A stretch of DNA of 13,775 nt from SZUA-22 sp039714835 (GCA_039714835.1 JBDLIN010000091.1:1-13775), one strand, 5' to 3'; positions 6,004 through 13,775 are shown, counted from the first letter of the stretch. Made by a program: numbers and translations. Notes: generated from the letters alone by a model not told the origin.

Positions 6004-8832
6004 ATGATTTTTTTTGGTAAGTCATTGAAAAATTTATTTTTTATTATTCTTATCATTACTCTACCGTTATTAGGGCAAACTGATTATGAAGAACAACTAC
6101 CGATAAATCCTGATGTGACAATCGGAGAACTTGAAAACGGCCTTAAATATTATATTAAAGAGAATAAGAAACCAGAAAATAGAGCAGTACTCTGGTTAGC
6201 AGTAGATGCTGGATCTGTTCTCGAAGAAGATAATCAGCAAGGTCTTGCTCATCTTGCTGAGCATATGGCATTTAATGGTACCAAGAATTTTAAGAAACAT
6301 GAAATTATTGATTATCTAGAATCTATCGGTATGAAATTCGGTCCAGAAATTAACGCTTATACAAGTTTCGATAAAACAGTATATATGCTGCAAGTCCCGA
6401 GTGATAGTACTGAATTGCTTGAAAAAGGTTTTGATATCTTGGAAGATTGGGCATTTAATATCAGCTTTGATGACGAAGAAGTTGATAAAGAAAGAGGAGT
6501 AGTTATAGAAGAATGGCGGCTTGGACGCGGAGCTCAAATGAGAATGCTGGATAAACAATTCCCAATTTTATTTAAAGATTCAAAATACGCCAAGAGACTA
6601 CCTATTGGGAAAAAAGAAGTTCTTGAAACATTCAAATATGAAACTCTAAATAGTTTTTATGATGAGTGGTATCGTCCAGACTTGATGTCTGTAATTGCGG
6701 TAGGTGATTTTGATAAAAACTGGATAGAAAAAATTATTAAGAAGCATTTTGGTAATGAACCCAGAAAGCAAAATCCAAATGAAAGAATAATTTATGAAGT
6801 ACCAGACCACAAAGAAGTGTTATTTGCTATAGCAACTGATCCTGAGGCAACTAGGACTCAAGTCAGTTTGTATTTTAAACAAGATGTTGAGCAACAGACT
6901 AATATAGGAGATTATAGAAAACATATAATCTCCTATATTTATAATGATATGGTAAACCTACGACTACAAGAATTGTCTAAAGAAGCTGATCCACCATTCA
7001 TATATGCTTATTCAGGTCAAGGGAGGTTTGTTAGATCTAAGGATATTTATTTTATTGGTTCTCTTGTTAAAGAAGGTGGAATTGAACGAAGTCTTGAAAC
7101 ATTGCTTACCGAATCAGAGAGAATTAAAAAGCACGGATTTACACAATCAGAATTTGATAGAACAAAGATAGCTTATTTAAGAAGATTGGAGAAAACACTG
7201 GCGGAAAAGGATAAAACGGAATCGAGAAGGTTTGCTCAAGAATGTTTGAATCATTTCCTTCAAAACGAACCAATGCCGGGAATAGAAAATGAATTTAAGT
7301 ATACGAAAAATCTATTACCCGGTATTTCTGTTGAAGAAGTAAACAAAATATCAAATAAATATATCCGTGATGATAACCTTGTTATTTTAGTTAATTCTCC
7401 AGAAAAGGAAGGTATGAAAGTCCCAACTGAAGAAGAATTATTAGCAATATTTAAAGTGGTTGAGAATAAAAAAATCACCGAATATGTTGATAAAGTTTCT
7501 GATGACCCACTACTAGCCAATGTACCTGAATCCGTTGCGATTGTTAGTGAAAAACAAATAAATGAAATTGGAAGTACAGAAATTAAATTGAATAATGGTA
7601 TTACAGTAATACTAAAACCCACTGATTTCAAGAACGATGAGATACAGTTTAAAGGTTTTAGTCTTGGTGGTAGTTCACTTGTATCAGATGAAAACTATGT
7701 TTCAGCAAATGTTTCTACATCACTTTTAAGAGAAAGTGGTATTGGCCAGTTTTCATCAGTGGAATTACAGAAAAAATTAGCCGGTAAAATTGTAAGAGTT
7801 AATCCTTTTATTGGAAATTTAACAGAAGGTGTTTCAGGTAGTGCTTCAATACAAGATATGGAGACTATGTTTCAATTAATATACCTCTATTTTACATCTC
7901 CAAGATTTGATAGCTCATCATGTCAATCATATATTACGAAAATGAAAGGATTTATTGAAAACAGAAGTGTTAGTCCAGAAGCTGCTTTTTATGATACAGT
8001 GAATGTGACTATGACACAGTACCATCACCGAACTAGACCGTGGAGTACAGAACTGCTTGACGAGATTGATATGATTCAGGCTGAAAAAATATATAAAGAG
8101 CGATTTGCCGATGCGAGTGATTTTAAATTTGTTTTTGTTGGTAATTTTAAGATTGATGAAATTAAACCGTTAGTACAAACTTATCTTGGAAATCTATCTG
8201 TTCAAAATAAAGATGAAGCTTGGAGTGATCCTGGTATACATCCTCCAGATGGAGTAATTAGTAAAAGCGTTCTAAAAGGGATTGAGGAAAAAAGCAGAGT
8301 GCAAATTGTTTTTACCGGACCATTCGTATGGAGTAAAGAAAATGATTTTATCCTTGATTCTATGATCGACATGTTTAATATAAAGTTGAGAGAAGTATTA
8401 CGAGAAGATAAAAGCGGTACTTATAGTATTAGAGTAAGAGGAGGTGGATCAAAAATCCCAAGAGAAGAATATCGAGTTGATATATCATGGGGATGTGATC
8501 CTAATAGGATAGATGAATTAACAGATGCAGTTATGGAACAAATAGACAGCCTTAAAATTCAACCACTTAAAGAAATATACGTAACAAAAGTAAGAGAAAC
8601 TCTTTTGAGAGAACATGAAATCGAATTGAAAGAAAATAAGTATTGGGTAAACTATTTATATAATAATTACTTGTATGATAGAGAAATGTCAGAGGTATTA
8701 ACCTATCCAGATTTATACCGCACACTAAATGCTGAAGCGGTACAAAAAGCTGCACAAAAGTATTTTAATATGGATAACTATGTTAAAGTAGTATTAAAGC
8801 CAGAAAACGCAAAAAATAAAGAGAGTGAATAA
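6004..8832 (+). CDS. Secreted M16 family zinc metalloprotease (PqqL-like, 942 residues)
   Basis: A two-half M16 peptidase. Residues 1-24 are a signal peptide (LFFIILIITLPLLG, cleavage near G24), and no lipobox Cys is present, so the protein is periplasmic or exported. The active site is in the first half: inverted zinc motif H83-L-A-E86-H87 in GLAHLAEHMAFNGT, with the third ligand probably E170 in ERGVVIEEW. Middle and C-terminal M16 domains run from about 220 to 930. The second half has no HxxEH, as expected for the catalytically silent half of single-chain M16 proteases. The length is close to E. coli PqqL (about 930). It probably degrades or processes peptides in the envelope; the substrate is unknown. 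The 283-base upstream gap and strong ribosome-binding site suggest its own promoter. The coding sequence contains an unusual 16-bp perfect inverted repeat (6901-6939). Confidence 0.92.
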   Translation: MIFFGKSLKNLFFIILIITLPLLGQTDYEEQLPINPDVTIGELENGLKYYIKENKKPENRAVLWLAVDAGSVLEEDNQQGLAHLAEHMAFNGTKNFKKHEIIDYLESIGMKFGPEINAYTSFDKTVYMLQVPSDSTELLEKGFDILEDWAFNISFDDEEVDKERGVVIEEWRLGRGAQMRMLDKQFPILFKDSKYAKRLPIGKKEVLETFKYETLNSFYDEWYRPDLMSVIAVGDFDKNWIEKIIKKHFGNEPRKQNPNERIIYEVPDHKEVLFAIATDPEATRTQVSLYFKQDVEQQTNIGDYRKHIISYIYNDMVNLRLQELSKEADPPFIYAYSGQGRFVRSKDIYFIGSLVKEGGIERSLETLLTESERIKKHGFTQSEFDRTKIAYLRRLEKTLAEKDKTESRRFAQECLNHFLQNEPMPGIENEFKYTKNLLPGISVEEVNKISNKYIRDDNLVILVNSPEKEGMKVPTEEELLAIFKVVENKKITEYVDKVSDDPLLANVPESVAIVSEKQINEIGSTEIKLNNGITVILKPTDFKNDEIQFKGFSLGGSSLVSDENYVSANVSTSLLRESGIGQFSSVELQKKLAGKIVRVNPFIGNLTEGVSGSASIQDMETMFQLIYLYFTSPRFDSSSCQSYITKMKGFIENRSVSPEAAFYDTVNVTMTQYHHRTRPWSTELLDEIDMIQAEKIYKERFADASDFKFVFVGNFKIDEIKPLVQTYLGNLSVQNKDEAWSDPGIHPPDGVISKSVLKGIEEKSRVQIVFTGPFVWSKENDFILDSMIDMFNIKLREVLREDKSGTYSIRVRGGGSKIPREEYRVDISWGCDPNRIDELTDAVMEQIDSLKIQPLKEIYVTKVRETLLREHEIELKENKYWVNYLYNNYLYDREMSEVLTYPDLYRTLNAEAVQKAAQKYFNMDNYVKVVLKPENAKNKESE
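6901..6939 (+). repeat. Perfect 16-bp inverted repeat with 7-nt loop inside the M16 protease gene
   Basis: The left arm aatataggagattata (6901-6916) and right arm tataatctcctatatt (6924-6939) are exact reverse complements around the loop gaaaaca. The left arm starts exactly on a codon boundary; the 39 bases encode residues 300-312 (NIGDYRKHIISYI). The frame is intact and nothing around it looks inserted. Confidence 0.85.
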
Positions 8833-8886
8833 ATAAGAATTTAGAGTAAACTTTTTAAGCAGTTCATCAGTAAGATATCAATTATT

Positions 8887-8925
8887 AGTGAGGATCCCGA
8901 TTAAGGGATTCTCACTATATTTTTA
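8887..8925 (+). terminator. Terminator between convergent M16 protease and lipoprotein genes
   Basis: A 12-bp stem (8887-8898 agtgaggatccc with 8905-8916 gggattctcact, one G-U pair) has a 6-nt loop (gattaa) and is followed on the plus strand by atatttttat. This is a good intrinsic terminator for the M16 gene, 54 bases after its stop. The minus-strand side is AT-rich but lacks a clear U-tract, so action on the opposite transcript is possible but weaker. Confidence 0.8.
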
Positions 8926-9960
8926 TAATTTCAATTCAATTATATTCTTATTCGTAGTATTATCAGTTCTTTTTCCTTTAACTGGTTTTTGTGAGGCGTC
9001 TAGACCCTCCATTTCCATTACTAATTGCATATTTGTTGTAGTTTCTGAATGCGTAATCAAGCCTGTAGTGTTATTAAAAGTGATCAAACCACTGCCTGAT
9101 ACAACTGGATCGTAGAAATAGTACCTAACACCTTGTTCTGTTGCTTCATGACTTCCCATCCAATTTATTGATAATCCAGCACTTATCATGGCAGTTGTGT
9201 CTAATTCACTAGTTTCAATATTTCCAATTTGAAATGATGCTACGTTTTCAACATTAAACATGGCAATTTTTGAATTAAATCTTTTTTCCCAATTAGAATT
9301 AATACCAACTGCTTCTTCGGGGAATTGCCTAAATAGTTGTTCAGAGAGGGGGAGAAGTGCAGCTTCTTTAAATTCACTGATTAATTGTTTTCTGCTATCA
9401 GCAGTGATTTTATCTTTTTGCTGTTGAATATCAATTAGTTCATCAACTATGCTGTCCAATTCTTTTATGTCAACAATTTCACCTAATTCAGATACAATAA
9501 TTGTAAAAGTTTTTCTCTTGATCGCTTCATACTGAGCAAACATAATTCTTTCCTGTGTACTATAAATGTATTTAGAATCATATATTATTTTTTCCCCATT
9601 GATCGTACCTTCAGAAATTATTGATCGAATTGTAAAATCAATAACAGCATTTTTATTTTCGTCAATTCTTTTGACTTTTAGATTTACTAAATAATTCACA
9701 TTTTGAGATGTATTCATTATGATTGTAGAATCACCTTCAATCTGCTGATTATTTTCGGAGATTGTTGTGAGCTTATAGTTGAGTTCATCATTACGTTTGA
9801 ACTTATATCGCAATTTAACTCTATCTGCTTCCGGAGTTGTAATTAGATTACTATTTACACTTTGAGTAGTATCTAATTGTGTTTTTGATTTATCCTCTTT
9901 CTGCTGTGAACATGCACCAAAAACTATTGCTAGAAGTAAATATACAATCAATCTTTTCAT
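8923..9960 (-). CDS. Envelope lipoprotein, DUF6263-like, function unknown
   Basis: A 345-residue lipoprotein. It begins MKRLIVYLLLAIVFGACSQQ, with a lipobox ending at C17 (F-G-A-C), so it should be lipid-anchored. A polar linker follows (about 18-45), then a beta-rich domain. Stretches such as LRYKFKRNDELNYKLTT, VNYLVNLKVKRIDENKNAVI and GLITFNNTTGLITHSETT resemble the DUF6263 family of Bacteroidota-type lipoproteins. No catalytic motif is visible. Translation starts 11 bases after the stop of the DUF1343/NamZ gene, with AGGA at 9967-9970 as ribosome-binding site, so the two are almost certainly cotranscribed. That link suggests a cell-wall or envelope role, but no function can be assigned. 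The family call is from memory of the pattern. Confidence 0.72.
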   Translation of the reverse strand: MKRLIVYLLLAIVFGACSQQKEDKSKTQLDTTQSVNSNLITTPEADRVKLRYKFKRNDELNYKLTTISENNQQIEGDSTIIMNTSQNVNYLVNLKVKRIDENKNAVIDFTIRSIISEGTINGEKIIYDSKYIYSTQERIMFAQYEAIKRKTFTIIVSELGEIVDIKELDSIVDELIDIQQQKDKITADSRKQLISEFKEAALLPLSEQLFRQFPEEAVGINSNWEKRFNSKIAMFNVENVASFQIGNIETSELDTTAMISAGLSINWMGSHEATEQGVRYYFYDPVVSGSGLITFNNTTGLITHSETTTNMQLVMEMEGLDASQKPVKGKRTDNTTNKNIIELKL

Positions 9961-9971
9961 ATCATTTCCTG

Positions 9972-11216
9972 CTAATAAAGTAAATATTTTTCTCTTAAAA
10001 ATTTAAATTGTTTAATATCTGATTCCCATTTTTGAAAGATTTTGGTGGGGGAGTCGTTATTATTGATCATCTCACTTAAATACTCGTTCCCAAATAATTT
10101 ATTCAGCCAATTTTTTCGGTACTTGAAATCATCAGGGTAAAGTTTATGAATTGCCGCAAGTGTTGTTATTCCAAACCTCAAAGCATTGATCTTTTTCTTA
10201 TCAATTACTTTTATCGAAATACCATTACAGATTACATTTTTATATTTTGGATTGGTCGACATATTTTCTATTGAGGTTGGAGTAAATGTGATAGTGGATA
10301 ATTCTATACCATTATGATTAAAATTATTCAATTCATTCAATAATTCATCTGAATTAATATATGGTGCACCAAATGTTAGAAAAGGGGAATGGGTACCTCT
10401 TCCTTCAGAAACATTAACTCCTTCTAACAAACACATTCCTGGGTAAAGTAAAGCAGTATTTAATGATGGAATATTCGGGGAAGGATTTATCCATGTTAAA
10501 TTGAAAACATCAAAGAATAATTCTCTGTCCCACCCAGTCATTTCAACAACTGTTAAATCGGCTTTTAGATGATTTTCTCCCAACCAACCTTCAGAATTAA
10601 ATAATGTTGCTAATTCACCGATTGTCATTCCGTGTTGAATAGGAATAGGTGCAATTGCTACAAATGATTTATATTTTTCCTCTCTTATTGGTCCGTCAAC
10701 CGTTATTCCATTTATGGGATTTGGTCTATCTAATACTATTATAGGAATTTGGTTTTCAGCAGCAGCAATTAATGAGTAATAAAGTGTTGATATATATGTA
10801 TAATATCGTGCTCCAATATCTTGAATATCAAATATTATGATATCAACATCTTTAAGCATTTCTTTAGTTGGTTTTCGGTTTTTACCATAAAGAGAATATA
10901 TCGGGATATTTGTTTTAGTATCAACACCGTCTTTAATAGAGTGACCATCTGGAGCGTCACCTCTTATACCGTGCTCCGGGGCGAAAAGTGCTTTGATTTG
11001 CACATTATCTAGATTATATAAAGTATCAACTAGATGAATCCCATTACTTAGAATTGCAGAATGGTTAGTAACAATACTAACATTTTTTTCTGCGATTAAA
11101 TAAAATTCATCAGAAACTAACCTATCAGCACCAAGAGAAATAAATGCTTTCTGAGATATAACATTAGAAGACAGTAAATAAAATATTATAATAAAAGATA
11201 TTAGTATTGTTTTCAT
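9972..11216 (-). CDS. namZ: DUF1343 / NamZ-type exo-beta-N-acetylmuramidase (GH171), secreted
   Basis: A 414-residue protein with a signal peptide (about 1-21, ILISFIIIFYLLSSNVIS) and the full run of DUF1343 motifs: LFAPEHGIRGDAPDG (77-91), DIQDIGARYYTYIS (130-143), VLDRPNPI, QHGMTIGELA, INPSPNIPSLNTALLYPG and EGVNVSEGRGTHSPF. Members of this family (Bacillus subtilis NamZ, glycoside hydrolase family 171) remove N-acetylmuramic acid from the non-reducing end of peptidoglycan fragments, so this enzyme probably works in the periplasm in cell-wall turnover. It lies 49 bases after ndk on the same strand and is followed after 11 bases by the lipoprotein gene. The N-terminal Met directly precedes the signal sequence, supporting this start. 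The specificity is inferred from the family. Confidence 0.87.
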   Translation of the reverse strand: MKTILISFIIIFYLLSSNVISQKAFISLGADRLVSDEFYLIAEKNVSIVTNHSAILSNGIHLVDTLYNLDNVQIKALFAPEHGIRGDAPDGHSIKDGVDTKTNIPIYSLYGKNRKPTKEMLKDVDIIIFDIQDIGARYYTYISTLYYSLIAAAENQIPIIVLDRPNPINGITVDGPIREEKYKSFVAIAPIPIQHGMTIGELATLFNSEGWLGENHLKADLTVVEMTGWDRELFFDVFNLTWINPSPNIPSLNTALLYPGMCLLEGVNVSEGRGTHSPFLTFGAPYINSDELLNELNNFNHNGIELSTITFTPTSIENMSTNPKYKNVICNGISIKVIDKKKINALRFGITTLAAIHKLYPDDFKYRKNWLNKLFGNEYLSEMINNNDSPTKIFQKWESDIKQFKFLREKYLLY

Positions 11217-11223
11217 AACCTAT

Positions 11224-11252
11224 ATTATAGCATTAAAAAGTAATCATTCGAA
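11224..11252 (-). promoter_or_regulatory. Candidate promoter for the NamZ-lipoprotein pair, possibly giving a leaderless mRNA
   Basis: On the minus strand a perfect TATAAT (11229-11224) has TTCGAA 17 bases upstream (11252-11247), a poor -35. Only 7 bases separate the -10 box from the ATG at 11216, so transcription would start at or next to the start codon. No good Shine-Dalgarno sequence is present (ATAGGTT only). Confidence 0.3.
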
Positions 11253-11265
11253 TTATCTATCAGTC

Positions 11266-11697
11266 TTAATCGATATAATTTTCTAATAATTCCTTTCTTG
11301 AGAAGAAATGGGAAATTTCTTTTGCCGCATTTTCATCGGAATCAGAACCATGAACAATGTTTTGTTCAATACTTTCTGCATATAGTTTTCTAATTGTTTC
11401 GTCTTCAGCTTTAGAAGGATCAGTTGCTCCGATCAGTTTTCTGAAATCCTCAACGGCATTCTCTTTTTCAAGAGCGATAGGAACACAAGGACCGGATGTC
11501 ATATAAGCTAATAAATCATTGAAAAATGGACGTTCTTTATGAATCTCATAAAATCCACCGGCTGATTCATTTGTTAGACGAACCATTTTTATAGCCTTTA
11601 TTTTAAAACCAGCTTCATTTATCTTTTCTATTACTTGACCAATTAGATTTTTCCGAACACAGTCCGGTTTTAATATTGCTAATGTTCTATTTGACAT
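11266..11697 (-). CDS. ndk: Nucleoside diphosphate kinase
   Basis: 143 residues, the normal length of a bacterial Ndk. It transfers phosphate from ATP to nucleoside diphosphates through a phosphohistidine. Conserved points: TLAILKPD at the N-terminus (K10), the HKERPFF loop (53-59), MTSGPCVPIALE (66-77), the GATDPSKAEDETIRK nucleotide loop (90-104) and catalytic H116 in NIVHGSDSDENA. The strong GGAGGT (11709-11704) lies 6 bases before ATG. The sucD terminator just upstream suggests ndk has its own promoter in the 40 bases between, but I cannot identify one with confidence. The DETIRK wording in place of PGTIRG is seen in Bacteroidota-type enzymes, from memory. Confidence 0.97.
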   Translation of the reverse strand: MSNRTLAILKPDCVRKNLIGQVIEKINEAGFKIKAIKMVRLTNESAGGFYEIHKERPFFNDLLAYMTSGPCVPIALEKENAVEDFRKLIGATDPSKAEDETIRKLYAESIEQNIVHGSDSDENAAKEISHFFSRKELLENYID

Positions 11698-11727
11698 TTA
11701 ATTACCTCCAATATAAAAATTGTTGTG

Positions 11728-11767
11728 AATAAAATAATACCGGATTCTACATGTGTAAAATCCGGTA
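11728..11767 (-). terminator. Intrinsic terminator of sucD
   Basis: A 30-base near-perfect palindrome (11738-11767): arms taccggatt and aatccggta, one C/A mismatch, then inner arms taca and tgta around tg. On the minus strand it is followed by TTATTTTATTC. It lies 23 bases after the sucD stop and before the ndk ribosome-binding site. The plus-strand side has no T-tract, so it works for sucD only. Confidence 0.8.
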
Positions 11768-11790
11768 GGAAATAAATAATTAAAAGCGCT

Positions 11791-12663
11791 TTATCCTTGA
11801 AGTGCTTTCTTCATCGTAATACCAATTTCAGCAGGGGATTCAACTACTTTTATTCCAGCACGCTTCATAGCTTTCATCTTTTCTGCAGCTGTACCTTTAC
11901 CGCCAGAAATTATCGCTCCTGCGTGTCCCATCCTCCGTCCGGGAGGAGCAGTTCTTCCGGCTATAAAACCTACAACAGGCTTTTTAACATTTTTCTTAAT
12001 ATAAGCGGCAGCTTCTTCTTCAGCACTACCTCCAATTTCGCCGATCATTACTATACCCTCGGTATTTGGATCCTCATTAAAGAGTTTAATGATATCAATA
12101 AATTGTGATCCAATTACGGGATCACCACCAATACCTACACAGGTCGATTGACCAATTTTTAATTCGGTTAATTGTTTAACTGCTTCGTAAGTTAGGGTTC
12201 CACTACGAGATACAACCCCTACTTTCCCTTTTTTATGGATGAAGCCCGGCATAATGCCAATTTTTGCTTTACCAGGTGAAATTACTCCAGGACAATTCGG
12301 ACCAATCAATGTAATATCTTTATCTCTGATCACATCGTAAACCCTTACCATGTCATTAGCAGGAATACCTTCAGTTATACAGACAATTAACTTAATTCCA
12401 GCATCAGCAGCTTCTAAAATTGCGTCAGAAGCAAAAGCTGGGGGAACAAAAATTGCAGATGCATTTGCTTTCTTATTTTTGACAGCATCAGCAACAGTGT
12501 TGAATATTGGAATACCGTTAAAATCTTTTCCACCTTTCCCAGGTGTTACACCAGCAACAACGTTAGTGCCATACTCAACCATTTGCGATGTGTGAAAAGA
12601 TCCTTCACTCCCAGTAATCCCTTGTACAACAACTTTTGATTTTTTATCGAGTAGGATACTCAT
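11791..12663 (-). CDS. sucD: Succinyl-CoA synthetase (succinate-CoA ligase) alpha subunit
   Basis: 290 residues, the usual length. It is the alpha subunit of the citric-acid-cycle enzyme that couples succinyl-CoA cleavage to ATP or GTP synthesis. Visible motifs: CoA-binding Rossmann start KVVVQGITGSEGSFHT (10-25), GVTPGKGG (38-45), IFVPPAFASDAILEA (71-85), LIGPNCPGVISP (119-130), VGVVSRSGTLTYE (148-160), GIGGDPVIG and GFIAGRTAPPGRRMGHAGAI, with catalytic phosphohistidine H247, then ISGGKGTAAEKM. The ribosome-binding site is AAGGA (12675-12671). sucC, the beta subunit, is not adjacent: the upstream neighbour is the small CxxC gene, so the two subunits are encoded apart here. Confidence 0.97.
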   Translation of the reverse strand: MSILLDKKSKVVVQGITGSEGSFHTSQMVEYGTNVVAGVTPGKGGKDFNGIPIFNTVADAVKNKKANASAIFVPPAFASDAILEAADAGIKLIVCITEGIPANDMVRVYDVIRDKDITLIGPNCPGVISPGKAKIGIMPGFIHKKGKVGVVSRSGTLTYEAVKQLTELKIGQSTCVGIGGDPVIGSQFIDIIKLFNEDPNTEGIVMIGEIGGSAEEEAAAYIKKNVKKPVVGFIAGRTAPPGRRMGHAGAIISGGKGTAAEKMKAMKRAGIKVVESPAEIGITMKKALQG

Positions 12664-12734
12664 AATTCTTTCCTTATTTATTTATACTATAAAATATTTA
12701 TCAAAACATACTAAAAAACTTGATTTAACTTTAT

Positions 12735-12935
12735 TCAATTCAATGGTTTGGGTGGATTATCAACACTCATGTCTTTGAATTTATCTTCAAGCTTTTGTGG
12801 ATCGTGAATTAATGTCGGTAGACATTGTGTGCATATCCAAGTTGAAGTTTGTGAATAAGTTATTGCAACTAAGGGGACAATATTTTCGTCTCTGTTACAG
12901 CTTATGCAATTAAATATTTGTTTTTGTTCTTCCAT
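12735..12935 (-). CDS. Small two-CxxC (putative zinc-binding) protein of unknown function
   Basis: 66 residues with two cysteine pairs, C10-x-x-C13 in FNCISCNRD and C35-x-x-C38 in WICTQCLPT, 21 residues apart, as in a small zinc ribbon or knuckle. A hydrophobic strand (IVPLVAITYSQTSTW) lies between them and an acidic/proline tail follows. I do not recognise the family. The ATG lies 8 bases after the gatA stop, and its ribosome-binding AGGAT overlaps the gatA TAG, so translation is probably coupled to gatA. This tight arrangement and the neat Cys pairs argue that it is a real gene. sucD follows after 71 bases. Confidence 0.75.
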   Translation of the reverse strand: MEEQKQIFNCISCNRDENIVPLVAITYSQTSTWICTQCLPTLIHDPQKLEDKFKDMSVDNPPKPLN

Positions 12936-12943
12936 GATTTATC

Positions 12944-13775
12944 CTAAAATTGTGTTAAGGTTTTAACAGTTCTTAATAAAAAGTCTTCTTGAAATTGATT
13001 AGCTAAAAATTGGACACCAATTGGTAATTTATTTGAATCTAGTCCAATTGGAATATTAATAGCTGGAATACCAGCTAAATTCGCTGATGTAGTATAGATA
13101 TCACTCAGATACATTTGCATAGGATCAGAAGTTTTTTCCCCAATCTCAAATGCTGTCGAAGGAGAAGTAGGAGTAAGAATTAAATCCACATCTGAAAAGG
13201 CTTGGTTAAAATCTTCCTTAATTAGTCTTCTTACCTTTTGAGCCTTTTTGTAATATGCATCATAATATCCAGATGAAAGAACGTAAGTTCCTAGCATTAT
13301 TCTACGCTTTACCTCCTCACCAAAACCGCTACTTCTGGAAAGCGTATACATATCATTTAAATCACTAGGTTCGTCAACTCTAAAACCATATCTAACGCCA
13401 TCATATCTTGAAAGATTAGCTGAAGCTTCTGCAGTTGTTAAGATGTAGTAAGTAGCAATTGCATAATCGTTATATTTTAAATGTATATCAATTGTTTCAA
13501 CGTTTTTGGAAGAAATGTTTTTTATATACTGCTCAATTTTAGTTCGTACTTCTTTGTCTAATCCATCAGAAAAATATTCTTGGGGGATACCAATTCTAAT
13601 TTTTTTAGAATTTTCTGACTTAATTTTAAATTCAGGAGCAGGTTCATCAATGCTAGTTGAATCATAATTGTCTTTACCCGAAATTACATTCATAACTGCA
13701 GCAATATCATCAATATTATTTGCAAATGGTCCTATTGAATCGAATGATGATGCGAAGGCAGTTAATCCATATCTT
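12944..13775 (-). CDS. gatA: Glutamyl-tRNA(Gln) amidotransferase subunit A (partial, N-terminus outside window)
   Basis: This is the C-terminal 276 or so residues of GatA, the amidase subunit of GatCAB that converts Glu-tRNA(Gln) or Asp-tRNA(Asn) to the amidated form. The frame stays open to the right edge; the bases before the Met at 13693 read RYGLTAFASSFDSIGPFANN and then IDDIAAV, a textbook GatA segment, so that Met is internal. Later motifs: VRYGFRVDEPSDLNDMY, SSGFGEEVKRRIMLGTYVLS, SDVDLILTPTSPSTAFEIGE and the C-terminal SANLAGIPAINIPIG with LPIGVQFLA. The Lys-Ser-Ser catalytic residues lie upstream of the window. The gene ends at TAG (12946-12944), overlapping the ribosome-binding site of the small CxxC gene. 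Confidence 0.96.
   Translation of the reverse strand, partial: RYGLTAFASSFDSIGPFANNIDDIAAVMNVISGKDNYDSTSIDEPAPEFKIKSENSKKIRIGIPQEYFSDGLDKEVRTKIEQYIKNISSKNVETIDIHLKYNDYAIATYYILTTAEASANLSRYDGVRYGFRVDEPSDLNDMYTLSRSSGFGEEVKRRIMLGTYVLSSGYYDAYYKKAQKVRRLIKEDFNQAFSDVDLILTPTSPSTAFEIGEKTSDPMQMYLSDIYTTSANLAGIPAINIPIGLDSNKLPIGVQFLANQFQEDFLLRTVKTLTQF

Noticed and set aside
8888..9115. Plus-strand frame of 75 codons after the M16 gene
   Set aside because: It begins inside the terminator hairpin and is antisense to the lipoprotein gene; no ribosome-binding site or recognisable domain.
13060..13077. 7-bp hairpin tagctgg-aata-ccagcta in gatA
   Set aside because: It falls in the strongly conserved NLAGIPAI coding segment and is short enough to be coincidence.
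13691..13693. GatA starting at the Met at 13693
   Set aside because: The frame stays open upstream to the window edge and encodes conserved GatA sequence there, so this Met is internal.

Overview
The window is AT-rich, with mostly A/T-ending codons, and reads as a piece of the main chromosome of a Gram-negative, Bacteroidota/Chlorobiota-like bacterium. My best guess is Ignavibacteria (Ignavibacterium/Melioribacter relatives), from the protein styles: a DUF6263-like lipoprotein, a secreted DUF1343/NamZ enzyme, a PqqL-sized M16 protease, and a DUF559 nuclease inside GC-rich repeat ends. This is inference; the window holds no rRNA or other taxonomic marker.

Layout. Plus strand, 1-8832: the last 30 codons of what looks like yajC (2-94); a compact 442-bp element (114-555) made of a DUF559 PD-(D/E)XK nuclease gene between terminal inverted repeats; agmatinase (speB, 613-1497); a membrane-protease block of two different NfeD/ClpP-class proteases (1512-2828 and 2999-4288), a slipin/stomatin (4318-5094) and an HdeD/DUF308 membrane protein (5169-5720); and a 942-residue secreted M16 zinc protease (6004-8832). 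Minus strand, 8923-13775, read from right to left: the 3' part of gatA; a 66-residue two-CxxC protein; sucD with its own terminator; ndk; a NamZ/DUF1343 exo-muramidase; and a lipoprotein. The two blocks converge on a strong hairpin terminator at 8887-8925.

How the genes may work together. The NfeD-slipin pair is a known membrane quality-control partnership in which the Ser/Lys protease cuts the hydrophobic C-terminus of stomatin. Here it is doubled on the protease side and followed by an HdeD-like protein, which suggests an envelope-stress module. NamZ and the adjacent lipoprotein look like a two-gene envelope unit. gatA, ndk and sucD are housekeeping genes.

Most interesting items: (1) the DUF559 nuclease element, whose repeats supply the only visible ribosome-binding sequence and the stop codon, and which sits between yajC and speB like an insertion; (2) a perfect 16-bp inverted repeat with a 7-nt loop inside the M16 protease coding sequence; (3) the double-NfeD/slipin/HdeD cluster; (4) two overlapping, mutually exclusive hairpins after the HdeD gene. 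I found no tRNA, rRNA, CRISPR array, prophage or classical IS transposase.
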